NCBI GenBank assembly: GCA_014381505.1
Contig: JACNLK010000032.1
Location: 1 to 56,631 of the forward strand
Length of the DNA: 56,631 bases
DNA from: Candidatus Desulfatifera sulfidica
GTDB lineage: Bacteria; Desulfobacterota; Desulfobulbia; Desulfobulbales; Desulfocapsaceae
Direction: 5' to 3'
A program made the position numbers and the translations under genes. Below the pieces are notes generated by a model that was given only the letters and a program-made list of their open reading frames with translations, did no database searches and was not told the DNA's origin. Of this stretch, positions 34,401 to 43,900 are shown in pieces (position 1 is the stretch's first letter; each line of letters begins with the position of its first letter).

Positions 34401-35895
34401 ACGAATGGTTTTGAGAAAACTGGTCATGTTGTCCAACTTTTGTCGGCTACCCAGAAGGAGAAAACCTTCGAGAAGAGCTGCACAAAACCAGGCAGGTCTG
34501 CGACCCTTCAAGATAGTCAAGTTTTTCTCCTTTACCAGTCTGGTGGTGATTCTGCTGTCCACCCTGTTTCTTTCCTGGGTGATTTCCAATCATGCTCGAC
34601 GGATCATGCTCCACCAGAGTGAGGCGTATTCTCTGCTTTTGGCTGGTAATCTTAATCAGCAGGTTTTTCGCGGATTTGTGCTGCCCACTGTTGTCCGTTA
34701 TGGTGAAATTGCCCTGAGCAATAAGGAGCAATTCTCAGCCCTTGATCGTATAGTGAAAACTGCAACCCATGGGCTGAAAACGGAGACTGTGACGATTTAC
34801 GACTCCAGGGTCAATGTCATTTCATACTCAACAGATCCACTCCTGATAGGTCGCATGGGTGAGGGTGGGATTGAATACGAAAAGGCCTTGCAGGGGGAGC
34901 CAAATTCGCATCTCACTCTGTCTGGTGGCTTCTGGAATTTGCTTCCTGGTGGAGATGGTGTTGAGTGCAGGCTCAGAACATATACTCCGTTTCGGCAGGT
35001 GGGGAGTACTGGTGCAGCTGACCAGTTGATTATGGGAGTTATTGAAATCAGTCAGGATCTGTCTGAGGACTATGCCGCTATTATCGATCTCCAGGGGCGC
35101 ATTATTATGGCATCGAGTGTCGTCATGGCGGTTTTGTTTCTGGTGCTCAGAACCATTGTTGTGCGCGGTGATGCGATCATGGAGGAGCGCCACCAGGAAA
35201 GGGTGCGACTTGAAGAAAAACTCAATCATGCTGAGCGCCTGGCTCACCTTGGAACCATGGTGGCCACGGTTTCCCATGAGATCAAGAGTCCCCTGGGCGT
35301 GGTTCGGAGTACGGCTGAAATTCTGGAAAAACGAATTCAGAAGGTGGCCCCCGGTAACGAGCACCTTGCTCGAATTATTGTTGATGAGACCAATCGCCTC
35401 AATAATATAGTCCTTGAGTTTCTGGATTTTGCACGGCCTTTGGACGCCAGCCTGCACCCTGGTGATCTCAATAAAATTGTGGGTCGGGGTGTGAATTTTC
35501 TGGGACCTCAAATAGCTGAAAAGAATATCCAGCTTGATCTTCAATTGTCAGATGATCTTGATTTACTTTTTCTCGATGAAGAAATGCTTTACAGGGCGCT
35601 GTTGAATATTATGATCAACGGTATCCAGGCCATGGAAGATGGTGGCGTGCTTCATGTTCAGACTCTGGTGCAGACTGATACCGGGAATGCAGTTGTTGTC
35701 ATTGGTGATACTGGAAAAGGGATGTCCCAAGAGCAGATTGAACAGATTTTCAAGCCCTTCTATACTGACAAGAATCGCGGTACCGGCCTTGGACTTGCCA
35801 TTGCCCATAATATTATTGACCACCATAATGGCACCATCGAGGTAAACAGTCAGGAAGGAAAGGGCAGCCAGTTCAGTATAATCCTTCCCGGTTGA
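34390..35895 (+). CDS. Membrane sensor histidine kinase
   Basis: About 501 residues from the ATG at 34390 (GGAG upstream). A basic N terminus, a transmembrane helix (about 45-65), a periplasmic sensor region (about 70-235, containing TVTIYDSRVNVISYS), a second helix (about 238-258), then a coiled coil and HisKA with VSHEIKSPLGV holding the phosphorylated His. The HATPase has the N box NIMINGIQAM, GDTGKGM, and GTGLGLAIAHNI. No receiver or cognate regulator lies next to it, so it may act on a regulator elsewhere. It overlaps the radical SAM gene. Confidence 0.9.
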   Translation: MLSKRMVLRKLVMLSNFCRLPRRRKPSRRAAQNQAGLRPFKIVKFFSFTSLVVILLSTLFLSWVISNHARRIMLHQSEAYSLLLAGNLNQQVFRGFVLPTVVRYGEIALSNKEQFSALDRIVKTATHGLKTETVTIYDSRVNVISYSTDPLLIGRMGEGGIEYEKALQGEPNSHLTLSGGFWNLLPGGDGVECRLRTYTPFRQVGSTGAADQLIMGVIEISQDLSEDYAAIIDLQGRIIMASSVVMAVLFLVLRTIVVRGDAIMEERHQERVRLEEKLNHAERLAHLGTMVATVSHEIKSPLGVVRSTAEILEKRIQKVAPGNEHLARIIVDETNRLNNIVLEFLDFARPLDASLHPGDLNKIVGRGVNFLGPQIAEKNIQLDLQLSDDLDLLFLDEEMLYRALLNIMINGIQAMEDGGVLHVQTLVQTDTGNAVVVIGDTGKGMSQEQIEQIFKPFYTDKNRGTGLGLAIAHNIIDHHNGTIEVNSQEGKGSQFSIILPG

Positions 35896-36257
35896 TCATC
35901 TGATTTGCGCATGATTCCGCAAATGCCCTGTTGAGCGGAAAAGTTCTTTTCGTATTCATTTTATGGCTTCGGCAGGTTCCGGACCAGCCTCGGTGCTCCA
36001 GAGAAACTCCTTGAAATTCATCCCAGGATATTGTTCATTTGCAAAGAATTGATGCTCTCTTGTGGTCAATCAATTCTTCAGATGAGCATGAGTTGTGTTG
36101 CGGGTACCTTGCCAATCACGTGGAGAGGCCGCTGCTTTCTCTGAACAAAGCCCTTTTGTCCGATATCTCTGTCGAGTACTCGTACGAAAACGATTTGTTT
36201 TAAAGGGTTGCGGCAGGTCTTCTTTTTCATTTTTTATTTGTTTCGGGGAGAAAAGAT
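35896..36257 (+). other. Intergenic region with inverted repeats
   Basis: No gene seen in 362 nt. ATTTGCG (35903-35909) and CGCAAAT (35918-35924) form an 8-nt-loop hairpin just after the kinase gene, without a T run. AAGAATTGAT (36044-36053) and ATCAATTCTT (36069-36078) form a perfect 10-bp inverted repeat with a 15-nt spacer. The second could be an operator or RNA hairpin ahead of the persulfide reductase gene. Confidence 0.4.
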
Positions 36258-37988
36258 ATGAGTGAGAGAATTGTCATTGTCGGAGGAGTTGCCGCCGGAC
36301 CAAAGGCCGCCTGTCGGGTTAAACGATTGATGCAGGATGCCCAGGTGACCATTATTGATCAGGATACTCTGATTTCATATGGTGGGTGCGGTATTCCTTA
36401 TTATGTTTCCGGTGATGTTTCCGACGAGTCTGAGCTGCGTGCAACCAGCTTTCATATGGTTCGTGATGAGGCTTTTTTTAAGAATGCCAAAGGCGTTGAT
36501 GTCCTGAGTGGAACCCGAGCCGTTGCTATTGACCGGCAAAATAAGCAGGTTAAGGTTCAATCGGTGGCAAGCGGTGAAGAGCGGGAAATTCCGTATGACA
36601 AGCTGATGCTGGCCACAGGCAGCCAGCCTTTTGTCCTTCCCATTCCCGGCAATGATCTTGACGGGGTTTTTACCATCAGCAACCTGCATAAGGCCATTGA
36701 AATCAAGCGTCGTATCGCGCGGGGAAAGGTGGGCAAGGCGGTGGTGATTGGAGGAGGAGCCATTGGTCTTGAGATGGCCGAGGCCCTGGCTGATCTGTGG
36801 GAGGTGGAAACGACGGTTCTCGAGTTCATGGATCAGGTTTTACCTCGAATCGTTGACGCTCCCATGGCTGCCATGGTTGTTCACCATATGCGTAACAAAG
36901 ATGTTACCGTCCACTTGGGCGAGGGTGCCGCTGAAATCCTTGGTGAGGACGGTCAGGTCACGGGTGTGCGAACGGCTCAGCGCACCATTGATTGCGATCT
37001 GGTGATCATGGCCGCAGGTGTCAGGCCACGCTCAGAACTGGCAGGGGCCGCAGGTCTGCAGATCTCACCCATGGGGGCTATTGTGGTGAATGAGCGTATG
37101 CAGACTTCTGATCCGGCCATTTATGCCGCCGGAGATTGTGTTGAGGTCATGCACCTGATATCCGGTAAGAAATTCTATGCCCCCCTGGGCTCACTGGCCA
37201 ACAAGGAGGGACGTGTGGTCGGTGATAATATGGCCGGTATTCCTTCGACGTTCAAAGGGGCGCTGGGCAGTTTTATCATGAAGGCCTTTGATGTCTGTGT
37301 GGGGGCAACGGGCCTCAGCCTTGATGTCGCCCTGGCTGAGGGGTATGACGCTGATGTTGCCCTGACCGCGCCTTCGGATCGGGCTCATTTTTTTCCAACA
37401 GAGGCCATAGTCTGTTATCAGATGGTCTTTGATCGCCGGACCAGAAAGGTCCTGGGGTTGCAGGGTTTTGGTCCCATGGGGGATGGTATTTCAGCCCGGA
37501 TTGATGCCGCTGCCGCATATCTTGCCATGGGTGCCACAATCGATGACTTCGGTACCCTGGAAATGGCCTATGCCCCGCCGTTTTCAGCAGCCATTGACGC
37601 CATCAATGCCGTGGCCTATGTGGCTGATAATCTCTGTGATGGACGTCTGCGCAAGACTTCTGTGCAGTCTTTTCTTGACTGGATGGATAATTTCTCCAGC
37701 CAGCCGGACTGGGTTGCCTTGGATATCAGACACCCAGCTGAGGCAACTCCGTTTGTGACTAAGTATGGTGCCGATCTCTGGTGTGCAATACCCTATAACG
37801 AAGTGCGCCAGCGTTACCGGGAACTTCCTGTGGACAAAACAATGGTTATCCTTTGTGATGCCGGAACCCGCTCTTTTGAAGTACAGAGTTTTCTCAACAG
37901 TGTTGGTGTGACCAATACGCTGGTGCTCTCCGGCGGATTTAATGTGGTCCGGCGCATGGGTGTTGACTGGTATCCGCAAAACGATTGA
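36258..37988 (+). CDS. FAD-dependent CoA-disulfide/persulfide reductase with rhodanese domain
   Basis: A 576-residue flavoprotein. IVIVGGVAAGPKAACRVKR is the FAD loop, SYGGCGIPYY (about 40-49) has the single active cysteine of the CoADR/Npsr group, VIGGGAIGLEMAEAL (about 164-178) binds NAD(P)H, and YAAGDCVEV binds flavin. The C-terminal rhodanese domain (about 475-576) carries VILCDAGTRSFEV with its own active cysteine. Homologues reduce CoA disulfide, CoA persulfide or polysulfide with NAD(P)H, which suits sulfur metabolism. GGGGAG precedes the ATG. A strong terminator follows, so it is probably monocistronic. Confidence 0.9.
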   Translation: MSERIVIVGGVAAGPKAACRVKRLMQDAQVTIIDQDTLISYGGCGIPYYVSGDVSDESELRATSFHMVRDEAFFKNAKGVDVLSGTRAVAIDRQNKQVKVQSVASGEEREIPYDKLMLATGSQPFVLPIPGNDLDGVFTISNLHKAIEIKRRIARGKVGKAVVIGGGAIGLEMAEALADLWEVETTVLEFMDQVLPRIVDAPMAAMVVHHMRNKDVTVHLGEGAAEILGEDGQVTGVRTAQRTIDCDLVIMAAGVRPRSELAGAAGLQISPMGAIVVNERMQTSDPAIYAAGDCVEVMHLISGKKFYAPLGSLANKEGRVVGDNMAGIPSTFKGALGSFIMKAFDVCVGATGLSLDVALAEGYDADVALTAPSDRAHFFPTEAIVCYQMVFDRRTRKVLGLQGFGPMGDGISARIDAAAAYLAMGATIDDFGTLEMAYAPPFSAAIDAINAVAYVADNLCDGRLRKTSVQSFLDWMDNFSSQPDWVALDIRHPAEATPFVTKYGADLWCAIPYNEVRQRYRELPVDKTMVILCDAGTRSFEVQSFLNSVGVTNTLVLSGGFNVVRRMGVDWYPQND

Positions 37989-38012
37989 TCCAATCCCTGC
38001 GAGGGAAAAAGT

Positions 38013-38068
38013 ACACAAAAAACCAGGGTGGGGATGATTGTCCATATCTCCATCCTGGTTTTTTGTGT
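38013..38068. terminator. Bidirectional Rho-independent terminator
   Basis: A perfect 15-bp stem, ACACAAAAAACCAGG (38013-38027) with CCTGGTTTTTTGTGT (38054-38068), has A and T runs in its arms, so it can stop transcription both ways. It lies between the convergent reductase and PHP genes. An inner GTGGGGAT/ATCTCCAT pairing may extend the stem. Confidence 0.85.
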
Positions 38069-38233
38069 GTTTGGGGAAGGCTGAGTGCCGCGCCGTGTAA
38101 ATCCTGAGCTATCCCATCGTGTCTGTTGATCAGCCAACTGCGTGACGATCTCTGTACAGAGCGCAGCCTGTCGCGGTCAGTCCTGTCTTGTTGACCCACG
38201 AAGCTCCTTGGCAACTTGATGAGACGTGAGGTG

Positions 38234-39049
38234 TTATGAGGTGCTGCGGCAGGATTCGAGATAATCAGGGAGACGGTTGAAAAGGCGCCCCACGTCTTCC
38301 GGGCGATGAGCGTCAGATGAGGCGAGTAAGGGGATGTTGCGGGTTGCGGCCTGATTAATGATCGTGCAGTCCGGATAGGGTCTGTCGCGGATAACAAAGC
38401 CTGAGGTGTTGATCTCAAGAGCGACGTTGTGGTCAGCCATCAGGTCGAGCAGGGAAGTTATCTGTTGGTGGTGCTTGTCTGTCAAGTGCAGGCCCGGGAC
38501 AAAACGCAGGGCCGCATCCAGGTGGCAGATGTGGTCGACGTTGAGAGTCTGGACCGCTTCTTTCAGTACAGCAAAGTAGTGACTGAGAGTCTGGTCGGGA
38601 TCAGCGGCCTGCATGGCTTTGATATTGGCGGGTTTGCGGCTGACCAGATTCAGGTGACGGTGCCCATTGGGCTTATCCGCAACTGGCAAGTAATGAAAGG
38701 ATAATCCGATCTGGTCCCAGTTGTGTTGTTTCAGACGGGTGATAAGTTCGTTTCGGTATTCCGGATTGTAGCCCACCTCGACTCCGAGTCCAATTTCAAT
38801 TTGTCCCTGATAGTGCCTCTGAAGTTTTCTGCCTTCTTTGAAGTAATGGTCGAAATCCTGATCAGTGAGCCAGGTGCGTTCAAAATAGTCGATCCCGGCT
38901 TCCATGTGTTCCAGGAAAATAATCTTCGCCAGGCCCTTGTTGATACCAGCCAGTACATAATCTTCCATTTTTCCAATTGCATGCCCGCAGTAGCTGGTGT
39001 GGACATGATGATCAATGCTGAGGTCAATGGTGTGGAGCGGATGGGTCAT
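38234..39049 (-). CDS. PHP-domain phosphoesterase (histidinol-phosphatase-like)
   Basis: A 271-residue metal-dependent hydrolase. DHHVHTSYCGHA (about 13-24), FLEHMEA, GVEVGYNPE, LSFHYLP, CHLDAA, EINTSGF and SSDAHRPEDVGR (near residue 245) provide the metal ligands of the PHP fold. HisK-type PHP phosphatases make histidinol, but many PHP proteins act on other phosphates, and no his genes are nearby. It is preceded by a 64-codon gene 39 nt upstream, probably cotranscribed. Confidence 0.85.
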   Translation of the reverse strand: MTHPLHTIDLSIDHHVHTSYCGHAIGKMEDYVLAGINKGLAKIIFLEHMEAGIDYFERTWLTDQDFDHYFKEGRKLQRHYQGQIEIGLGVEVGYNPEYRNELITRLKQHNWDQIGLSFHYLPVADKPNGHRHLNLVSRKPANIKAMQAADPDQTLSHYFAVLKEAVQTLNVDHICHLDAALRFVPGLHLTDKHHQQITSLLDLMADHNVALEINTSGFVIRDRPYPDCTIINQAATRNIPLLASSDAHRPEDVGRLFNRLPDYLESCRSTS

Positions 39050-39088
39050 GTCGGCAGAATTGGGGATTGGGAGGTGTGGGGCAGCGTA

Positions 39089-39283
39089 TCAGGCGTTTCC
39101 CCGAGGAAAAAAGTGGATAACGCCGTCGATATCAGAGGTGTCGCAGACGTGGCCTTGATCGAGTTCCAGCTCAAAAATCTCGTCGACTCCCTGAAGGTTC
39201 AAGGTAAGAGACGGCCCATCGGGCAGGTGATAGATCAGAGTTTCTACTCGGGTCAGGTCTATGGGGCGGACAAAAAGCTTCAT
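39089..39283 (-). CDS. Small conserved-looking hypothetical protein
   Basis: A 64-residue acidic protein (MKLFVRPIDLTRVETLIYHL...). AAGGA lies 7 nt before the ATG on the minus strand, and the PHP gene follows 39 nt later. It has one cysteine (VCDTSDIDGV), no membrane segment, and alternating hydrophobic residues suggesting beta strands. I do not recognise the family. The Shine-Dalgarno and operon position support a real gene. Confidence 0.55.
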   Translation of the reverse strand: MKLFVRPIDLTRVETLIYHLPDGPSLTLNLQGVDEIFELELDQGHVCDTSDIDGVIHFFPRGNA

Positions 39284-39581
39284 ACGGGTTCCTTACAGAT
39301 ACAATGCGGGAGTCACAGGTGACGTGGAAGATTTATGGGAGAGTTTATTGCTCCTTGTATAAGACTTGAGCGACTATAAGGATTATCCGGCGGGAAAGCA
39401 AGGTCTAAGCCTGATCTGCAGAGTTGTGGGAGGAGATGTCGTTCAATGCCCTGATCGAATGCCTTGAGTTTTATCTGTGAAAGAGCGAGAAGATACGCTT
39501 GAGTGAAAAGTGTGAGAGAATTGATGCAGCAGGAAAAAATGCTTCCTGTAAAATCACTTTTAAGGAAACCCTGAAAGAGGT

Positions 39582-39610
39582 TTGACAGCTAGTGTGTATG
39601 TGTTTAATAT
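39582..39610 (+). promoter_or_regulatory. Promoter upstream of the YkgJ-type gene
   Basis: A perfect TTGACA (39582-39587), 17 nt, and TAATAT (39605-39610). The predicted start at about 39617 coincides with the first base of a stem-loop. The region from 39284 to 39581 shows no gene that I can support. Confidence 0.65.
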
Positions 39611-39616
39611 ATGAGG

Positions 39617-39665
39617 CTACCTCGTGGCGTGTGAGTTGTGTTCCGGTTTTTGGACACAGAGGTAG
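39617..39665 (+). ncRNA. Structured 5' leader or small RNA
   Basis: CTACCTC (39617-39623) pairs with GAGGTAG (39659-39665), enclosing TGTGT(T)CC paired with GGACACA. This makes a two-helix element exactly at the predicted transcript start. Further hairpins follow (CGAAAA...TTTTCG near 39674; GGAAG/CTTCC near 39703), and a T7 run lies at 39790-39796, just before the gene's ribosome binding site. It could be a 5' leader with a regulatory or stabilising role, or a separate small RNA. It is not a family I recognise. Confidence 0.4.
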
Positions 39666-39808
39666 TGTTGCCGAAAAATGACATTTTCGACCAGGAAGCA
39701 GGAAGACTTCCGGCTGTCGAGAATTATTCCAGATTGCCATGGAAAAACAGTCCTTGTGTCTCAGGGCGTTGATCCAGGGCTTTCCTTAATTTTTTTGAAG
39801 GTGTATCG

Positions 39809-40759
39809 ATGAGTGAGCAAGACATGTCGGGTAAGGAGAAGGTTCTCTTTAGTAAGGCGATCAACCCCTCCAATATTATGCCCAAAAAGTTGACCCTGGA
39901 CAGTAAAATCAAGTTTCGCTGTCATCCGGGTGTGAGCTGTTTCACCGCCTGCTGTGGAGGAATTAAAATTATTTTGACTCCCTACGATATTCTGATGCTC
40001 ACAAGGCGGCTGGATATGCCGGCCCATGAGTTTATACAGCAGTATACCGTTCCGGTCTATCTTGAGAAGACCGATATGCCTGGCGTAGCTCTTAAACTGG
40101 GTGAAGAGGATCAGCGATGCCCCTTTGTCACCCCGGAAGGGTGTACGGTCTATACCGATCGTCCCTCGGCCTGCCGTTATTATCCTGTTGGTATGGCTGA
40201 CTTTCACGAAGGTGGTTCTGAGAGCAGCAAGAATGAGGAACAAAGTGCAGAGGAGAAGTTCTTCTTTATTGTAAAGGAAGATCACTGTAAAGGCTTTGAG
40301 GAGGACAAGGAATGGACGGTGCGTGAGTGGCGTGCAGATCAGGGTGTTGATGTCCGTGATGAGATGAACAAGGAGTGGCTGCGCCTGGTTATGCGTCGCA
40401 AATCCTATGGTCCTCAGGCCTCTCTCTCTGATCAGGCCAAACGTATGTTCTTCATGGCCTCAACAGACCTTGAGCATTTCCGTACCTTTATCTTTAAGAG
40501 CTCCTTTCTTGACACCTATGAGATGGAGCAGGAACTCATCGATAAGATCCGTGAGGATGATGTGGAGCTGATGCTCTTTTCCTTCAAATATCTGGCAGCC
40601 ACCCTGTTTGGGGCGCAGGTCATGAACATTAAGGAAGACAGGATCAAAGCCAAGGTGGAGGAGATCAAAGGGCGTCAGGATGAGTCTGTCCTTGAGTCAG
40701 TCAGGGATTATGAAACCATCAAAGCGGCACGTGATCTGGAGAAAAATCAGATTAAATAA
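39809..40759 (+). CDS. YkgJ-family cysteine cluster protein
   Basis: A 316-residue protein. Cysteines at about 38, 44, 48 and 49 (CHPGVSCFTACC), 104, 112 and 122 (CPFVTPEGCTVYTDRPSACRYYP) form the YkgJ/FliB-like cluster that is thought to bind zinc or an Fe-S centre. The C-terminal half (about 180-316) is charged and helical without a recognised domain. The biochemical role of this family is unclear; FliB relatives methylate flagellin lysines. A GAAGGTG lies 8 nt before the ATG. It ends at a strong bidirectional terminator. Confidence 0.85.
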   Translation: MSEQDMSGKEKVLFSKAINPSNIMPKKLTLDSKIKFRCHPGVSCFTACCGGIKIILTPYDILMLTRRLDMPAHEFIQQYTVPVYLEKTDMPGVALKLGEEDQRCPFVTPEGCTVYTDRPSACRYYPVGMADFHEGGSESSKNEEQSAEEKFFFIVKEDHCKGFEEDKEWTVREWRADQGVDVRDEMNKEWLRLVMRRKSYGPQASLSDQAKRMFFMASTDLEHFRTFIFKSSFLDTYEMEQELIDKIREDDVELMLFSFKYLAATLFGAQVMNIKEDRIKAKVEEIKGRQDESVLESVRDYETIKAARDLEKNQIK

Positions 40760-40823
40760 GAGTCTCAAATAACCCATTACTGCAGTGCCACAGGTCTGCA
40801 GTAATGGCTATAAGCTGTAAGAA

Positions 40824-40875
40824 TTAAACAAAAAAGGGGTACCGGTTATATAACCGGTACCCCTTTTTTGTTTAA
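40824..40875. terminator. Bidirectional terminator, 52-nt perfect palindrome
   Basis: Bases 40824-40849 are the exact reverse complement of 40850-40875, starting TTAAACAAAAAAGGGG and ending in the mirror CCCCTTTTTTGTTTAA. In RNA it gives a stem of about 24 bp with a 4-nt loop and T runs on both sides. It lies between the convergent YkgJ-type and pyruvate:ferredoxin oxidoreductase genes. Confidence 0.85.
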
Positions 40876-40884
40876 AGACTGCGG

Positions 40885-40925
40885 CCTCTGGCTAACTGAT
40901 CAATGGGGGATCAGTTAGCTAGAGG
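40885..40925. terminator. Hairpin downstream of nifJ
   Basis: A 17-bp stem with one mismatch (40885-40901 with 40909-40925) around a short loop, 20 nt after the nifJ stop. It has no T run of its own, but the 52-nt palindromic terminator lies just beyond it, so it may stabilise the mRNA end. Confidence 0.5.
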
Positions 40926-40945
40926 GTTCAGATGGACGAAAGAGC

Positions 40946-43900
40946 TTATTCTTTGGGCTCAAGGGATGCGGCACGGGCAACAAGGAAGTCCCAGGATTTG
41001 GTTACATCCTTTTGCGAGGCCTCCATCAACTCATCGGCATGCTCAGGGTTAGTCATCTTGAGCATCCGGTAGCGGTTTTCGCCAAGAGCGTAGTCAGCAA
41101 AGCTGATGGTCGGCTCTTTGGAGTCAATGCTCAAAGGATTCTTTCCTGCTGCTTCAAGATCAGGGTTGTAGCGATACAGAGGCCAGTGTCCACAGGCAAC
41201 GGCTTTCTGCTGCTGCTCAAGTCCTTTGGTCATGTTGATACCGTGGTTGATACAGTGTGAGTACGCGATGATCAGTGAAGGTCCGTCATAGGCCTCGGCC
41301 TCGGCCATGGCTTTGACAACCTGAGCCGGATTGGCACCCAGGCTGACCTTGGCCACATACACGTTGCCATAGGTGGAGAAGATCATACCGATGTCTTTCT
41401 TGGGCATCTTCTTACCGCTGGCAGCAAACTGAGCTGTTGCGGCACGCGGGGTAGACTTGGACATCTGACCACCGGTGTTGGAGTACACCTCGGTATCAAG
41501 GATCATGACATTGACGTTCTCACCTGAGGCCAGAACATGATCAAGACCACCGTAACCGATATCATAGGCCCAGCCGTCACCACCGATCATCCAGACGGAT
41601 TTTTTCACGAGATAGTCGGCAACTGCCAGCAGGCGTTTGGAGAAGGCATCGGTGGAACCGCTGAGTTTCTCTTTCAGCTTGGCAACACGATCTCGCTGTG
41701 CTTCGATCTCGGACTGAGTGGACTGCGAGGCATTCAGCAGGTCATCAGCGACTTTTGCAGTGATCAGTTTGTTGGCTTGAGCCTCTTCAACCAACTCGGT
41801 GGCCAGGCTGGCCAGCTTGTTGACAGAGAAACGCATACCCAGACCAAATTCGGCATTGTCCTCGAACAGAGAGTTGGCCCAGGTGGGTCCACGTCCGTCT
41901 TCGCGCTTGGCATAGGGAGTCGTGGGCAGGTTACCACCGTAGATGGACGAGCAGCCTGTGGCATTGGCGATAAACATGCGGTCACCAAAGAGCTGGCTGG
42001 GAAGGTTGATATAGGGTGTCTCACCACAACCCGCACATGCACCGGAAAACTCAAACAGGGGGCGCAGCAACTGACTTCCTTTGATGGTTGCCGTGTTGAT
42101 GGTGGCCGGATCGATCTCGGGCAGAGAGAGGAAGTATTCGATATTTTTGGCCTCGGTCTTGCGGATCTGCTCGGAGTTTGGCAGCATCTGCAGGGCCTTT
42201 TTCTTGGCCGGGCAGACAGTGACGCACTGTGTACAGGAACAGCAGTCTTCGGTGAAGACCTGGACGGTGAACTTGGAACCCTTGAAGGCCTTTCCAACGG
42301 CATCCATGGACTTGAAGGACTTGGGTGCTTTTTTCAGAGCCGGAACCAGCTTGGTGCGGATGGCACCGTGCGGGCAGACCAGAGAGCATTGACCACACTG
42401 GATGCAGTTCTCAGGGATCCACTCGGGTACATGGACGCCGATATTACGCTTCTCGTACTGGGTGGTAGCGGTGGGCCAGGTTCCGTCGCAAGGCATCTCG
42501 GAGACTTTGATCTGATCGCCCTTGCCCTGGATCATCTTGGCGGTGACATTCTTGACAAAGTCCGGGGCGTGCGCTGGAACCGTGGGGGGCAGCTCATGAC
42601 CGGTGGTCGAGCGTCCAAGTTTGACTTCAACGATGTTCTTGATCGCAGTGTCCACCGCGTCATAGTTCATCTGGACAACTTTGTCCCCTTTCTTGCCATA
42701 GGTCTTTTTGATGGCACCCTTAATTGAGTCAATGGCCTCTTGTTCGGTGAGGATACCGGAGATCATGAAGAAAGCGGTCTGCATGATCATATTGATGCGG
42801 GCACCGAGTCCGAGAGCCAAACCGAGTGAGATGGCGTCAATGATGTAGAACTTGGCGTTCTTCTCGATCAAAGCCTTCTGCACGGAAGCTGGCAATTCCT
42901 TCCAGATCTGCTTGTTGTCGAAAGAGGTGGTGAGCAGGAAGGTGCCGCCCTCATCCAGATTGGACAGCATGTCGTACTGGTCGAGGAAGGTGAAATTATG
43001 ACAGGCGATGAAATTGGCCTTGTTGATCAGGTAGGGAGCCACAACCTGATTCTTGCCGAAGCGAAGATGGCTGGTGGTGATGGAACCAGACTTCTTGGAG
43101 TCGTAGACAAAATAACCCTGGGCTGAGTTGTCGGTCTCGGTACCGATGATCTTGATGGTGTTTTTGTTGGCACCTACTGTACCGTCAGAACCCAATCCGT
43201 AGAACATGGCACGGTAGACGTCTTCACCCTCGATGTTGAGATTTTTGTCGTACTTGAGGCTGCTGTAGGTGACATCGTCGTCAGGGCCGACGCAGAAGTG
43301 ATTTTTTGGAGCCATGGCGGACATATTGTCATAGACTGCAATAACCATGGCCGGAGTGAACTCGGCAGAGCCAAGGCCGTATCGACCGGCAAGAATACTG
43401 GGCTGGTAGGCGGCAACGTTATTTTCGGCAGCCTCACCTACTGCGGCACGGATATCGAGGTACAGGGGATCGCCTGATGCGCCTGGCTCTTTGGTGCGGT
43501 CAAGGACGGTGATGCGTTCAACAGATGTTGGCAGGGCGTTGACCATGGCGCGGGAGTCAAAGGGACGGAACAGTCGGACAATCACCAGACCAACCTTACG
43601 GCCCTGGGCCACAAGGTAGTCGATGGTGGCAGAAACAACTTCGCAGCCGGAGGCCATCATGACAATGACGTCTTCAGCATCAGGGGCGCCGTAGTAATCG
43701 AAGAGGTTGTACTGGCGGCCAGTGACGGCAGCGAATTTGTCCATGGTCGCCTGGACGATTCCAGGAGCCGCGTTGTAAAACTTGTTGACGGTCTCACGGC
43801 CAGTGAAATAGACATCCGGGTTCTGGGCAGTACCACGCATGGTGGGGCGATCCGGGGTCATGGCGCGTTCGCGGTGGGCGATGACCAGATTCTCGTCAAT

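Noticed and set aside
39739-39789. A 16-codon ORF (MEKQSL...) in the leader before the YkgJ-type gene
   Set aside because: No Shine-Dalgarno and no sign of amino-acid codon runs typical of an attenuator peptide.
41537-42727. A 396-codon plus-strand ORF within nifJ
   Set aside because: It is antisense to an intact oxidoreductase and its residues are the mirror of conserved codons.
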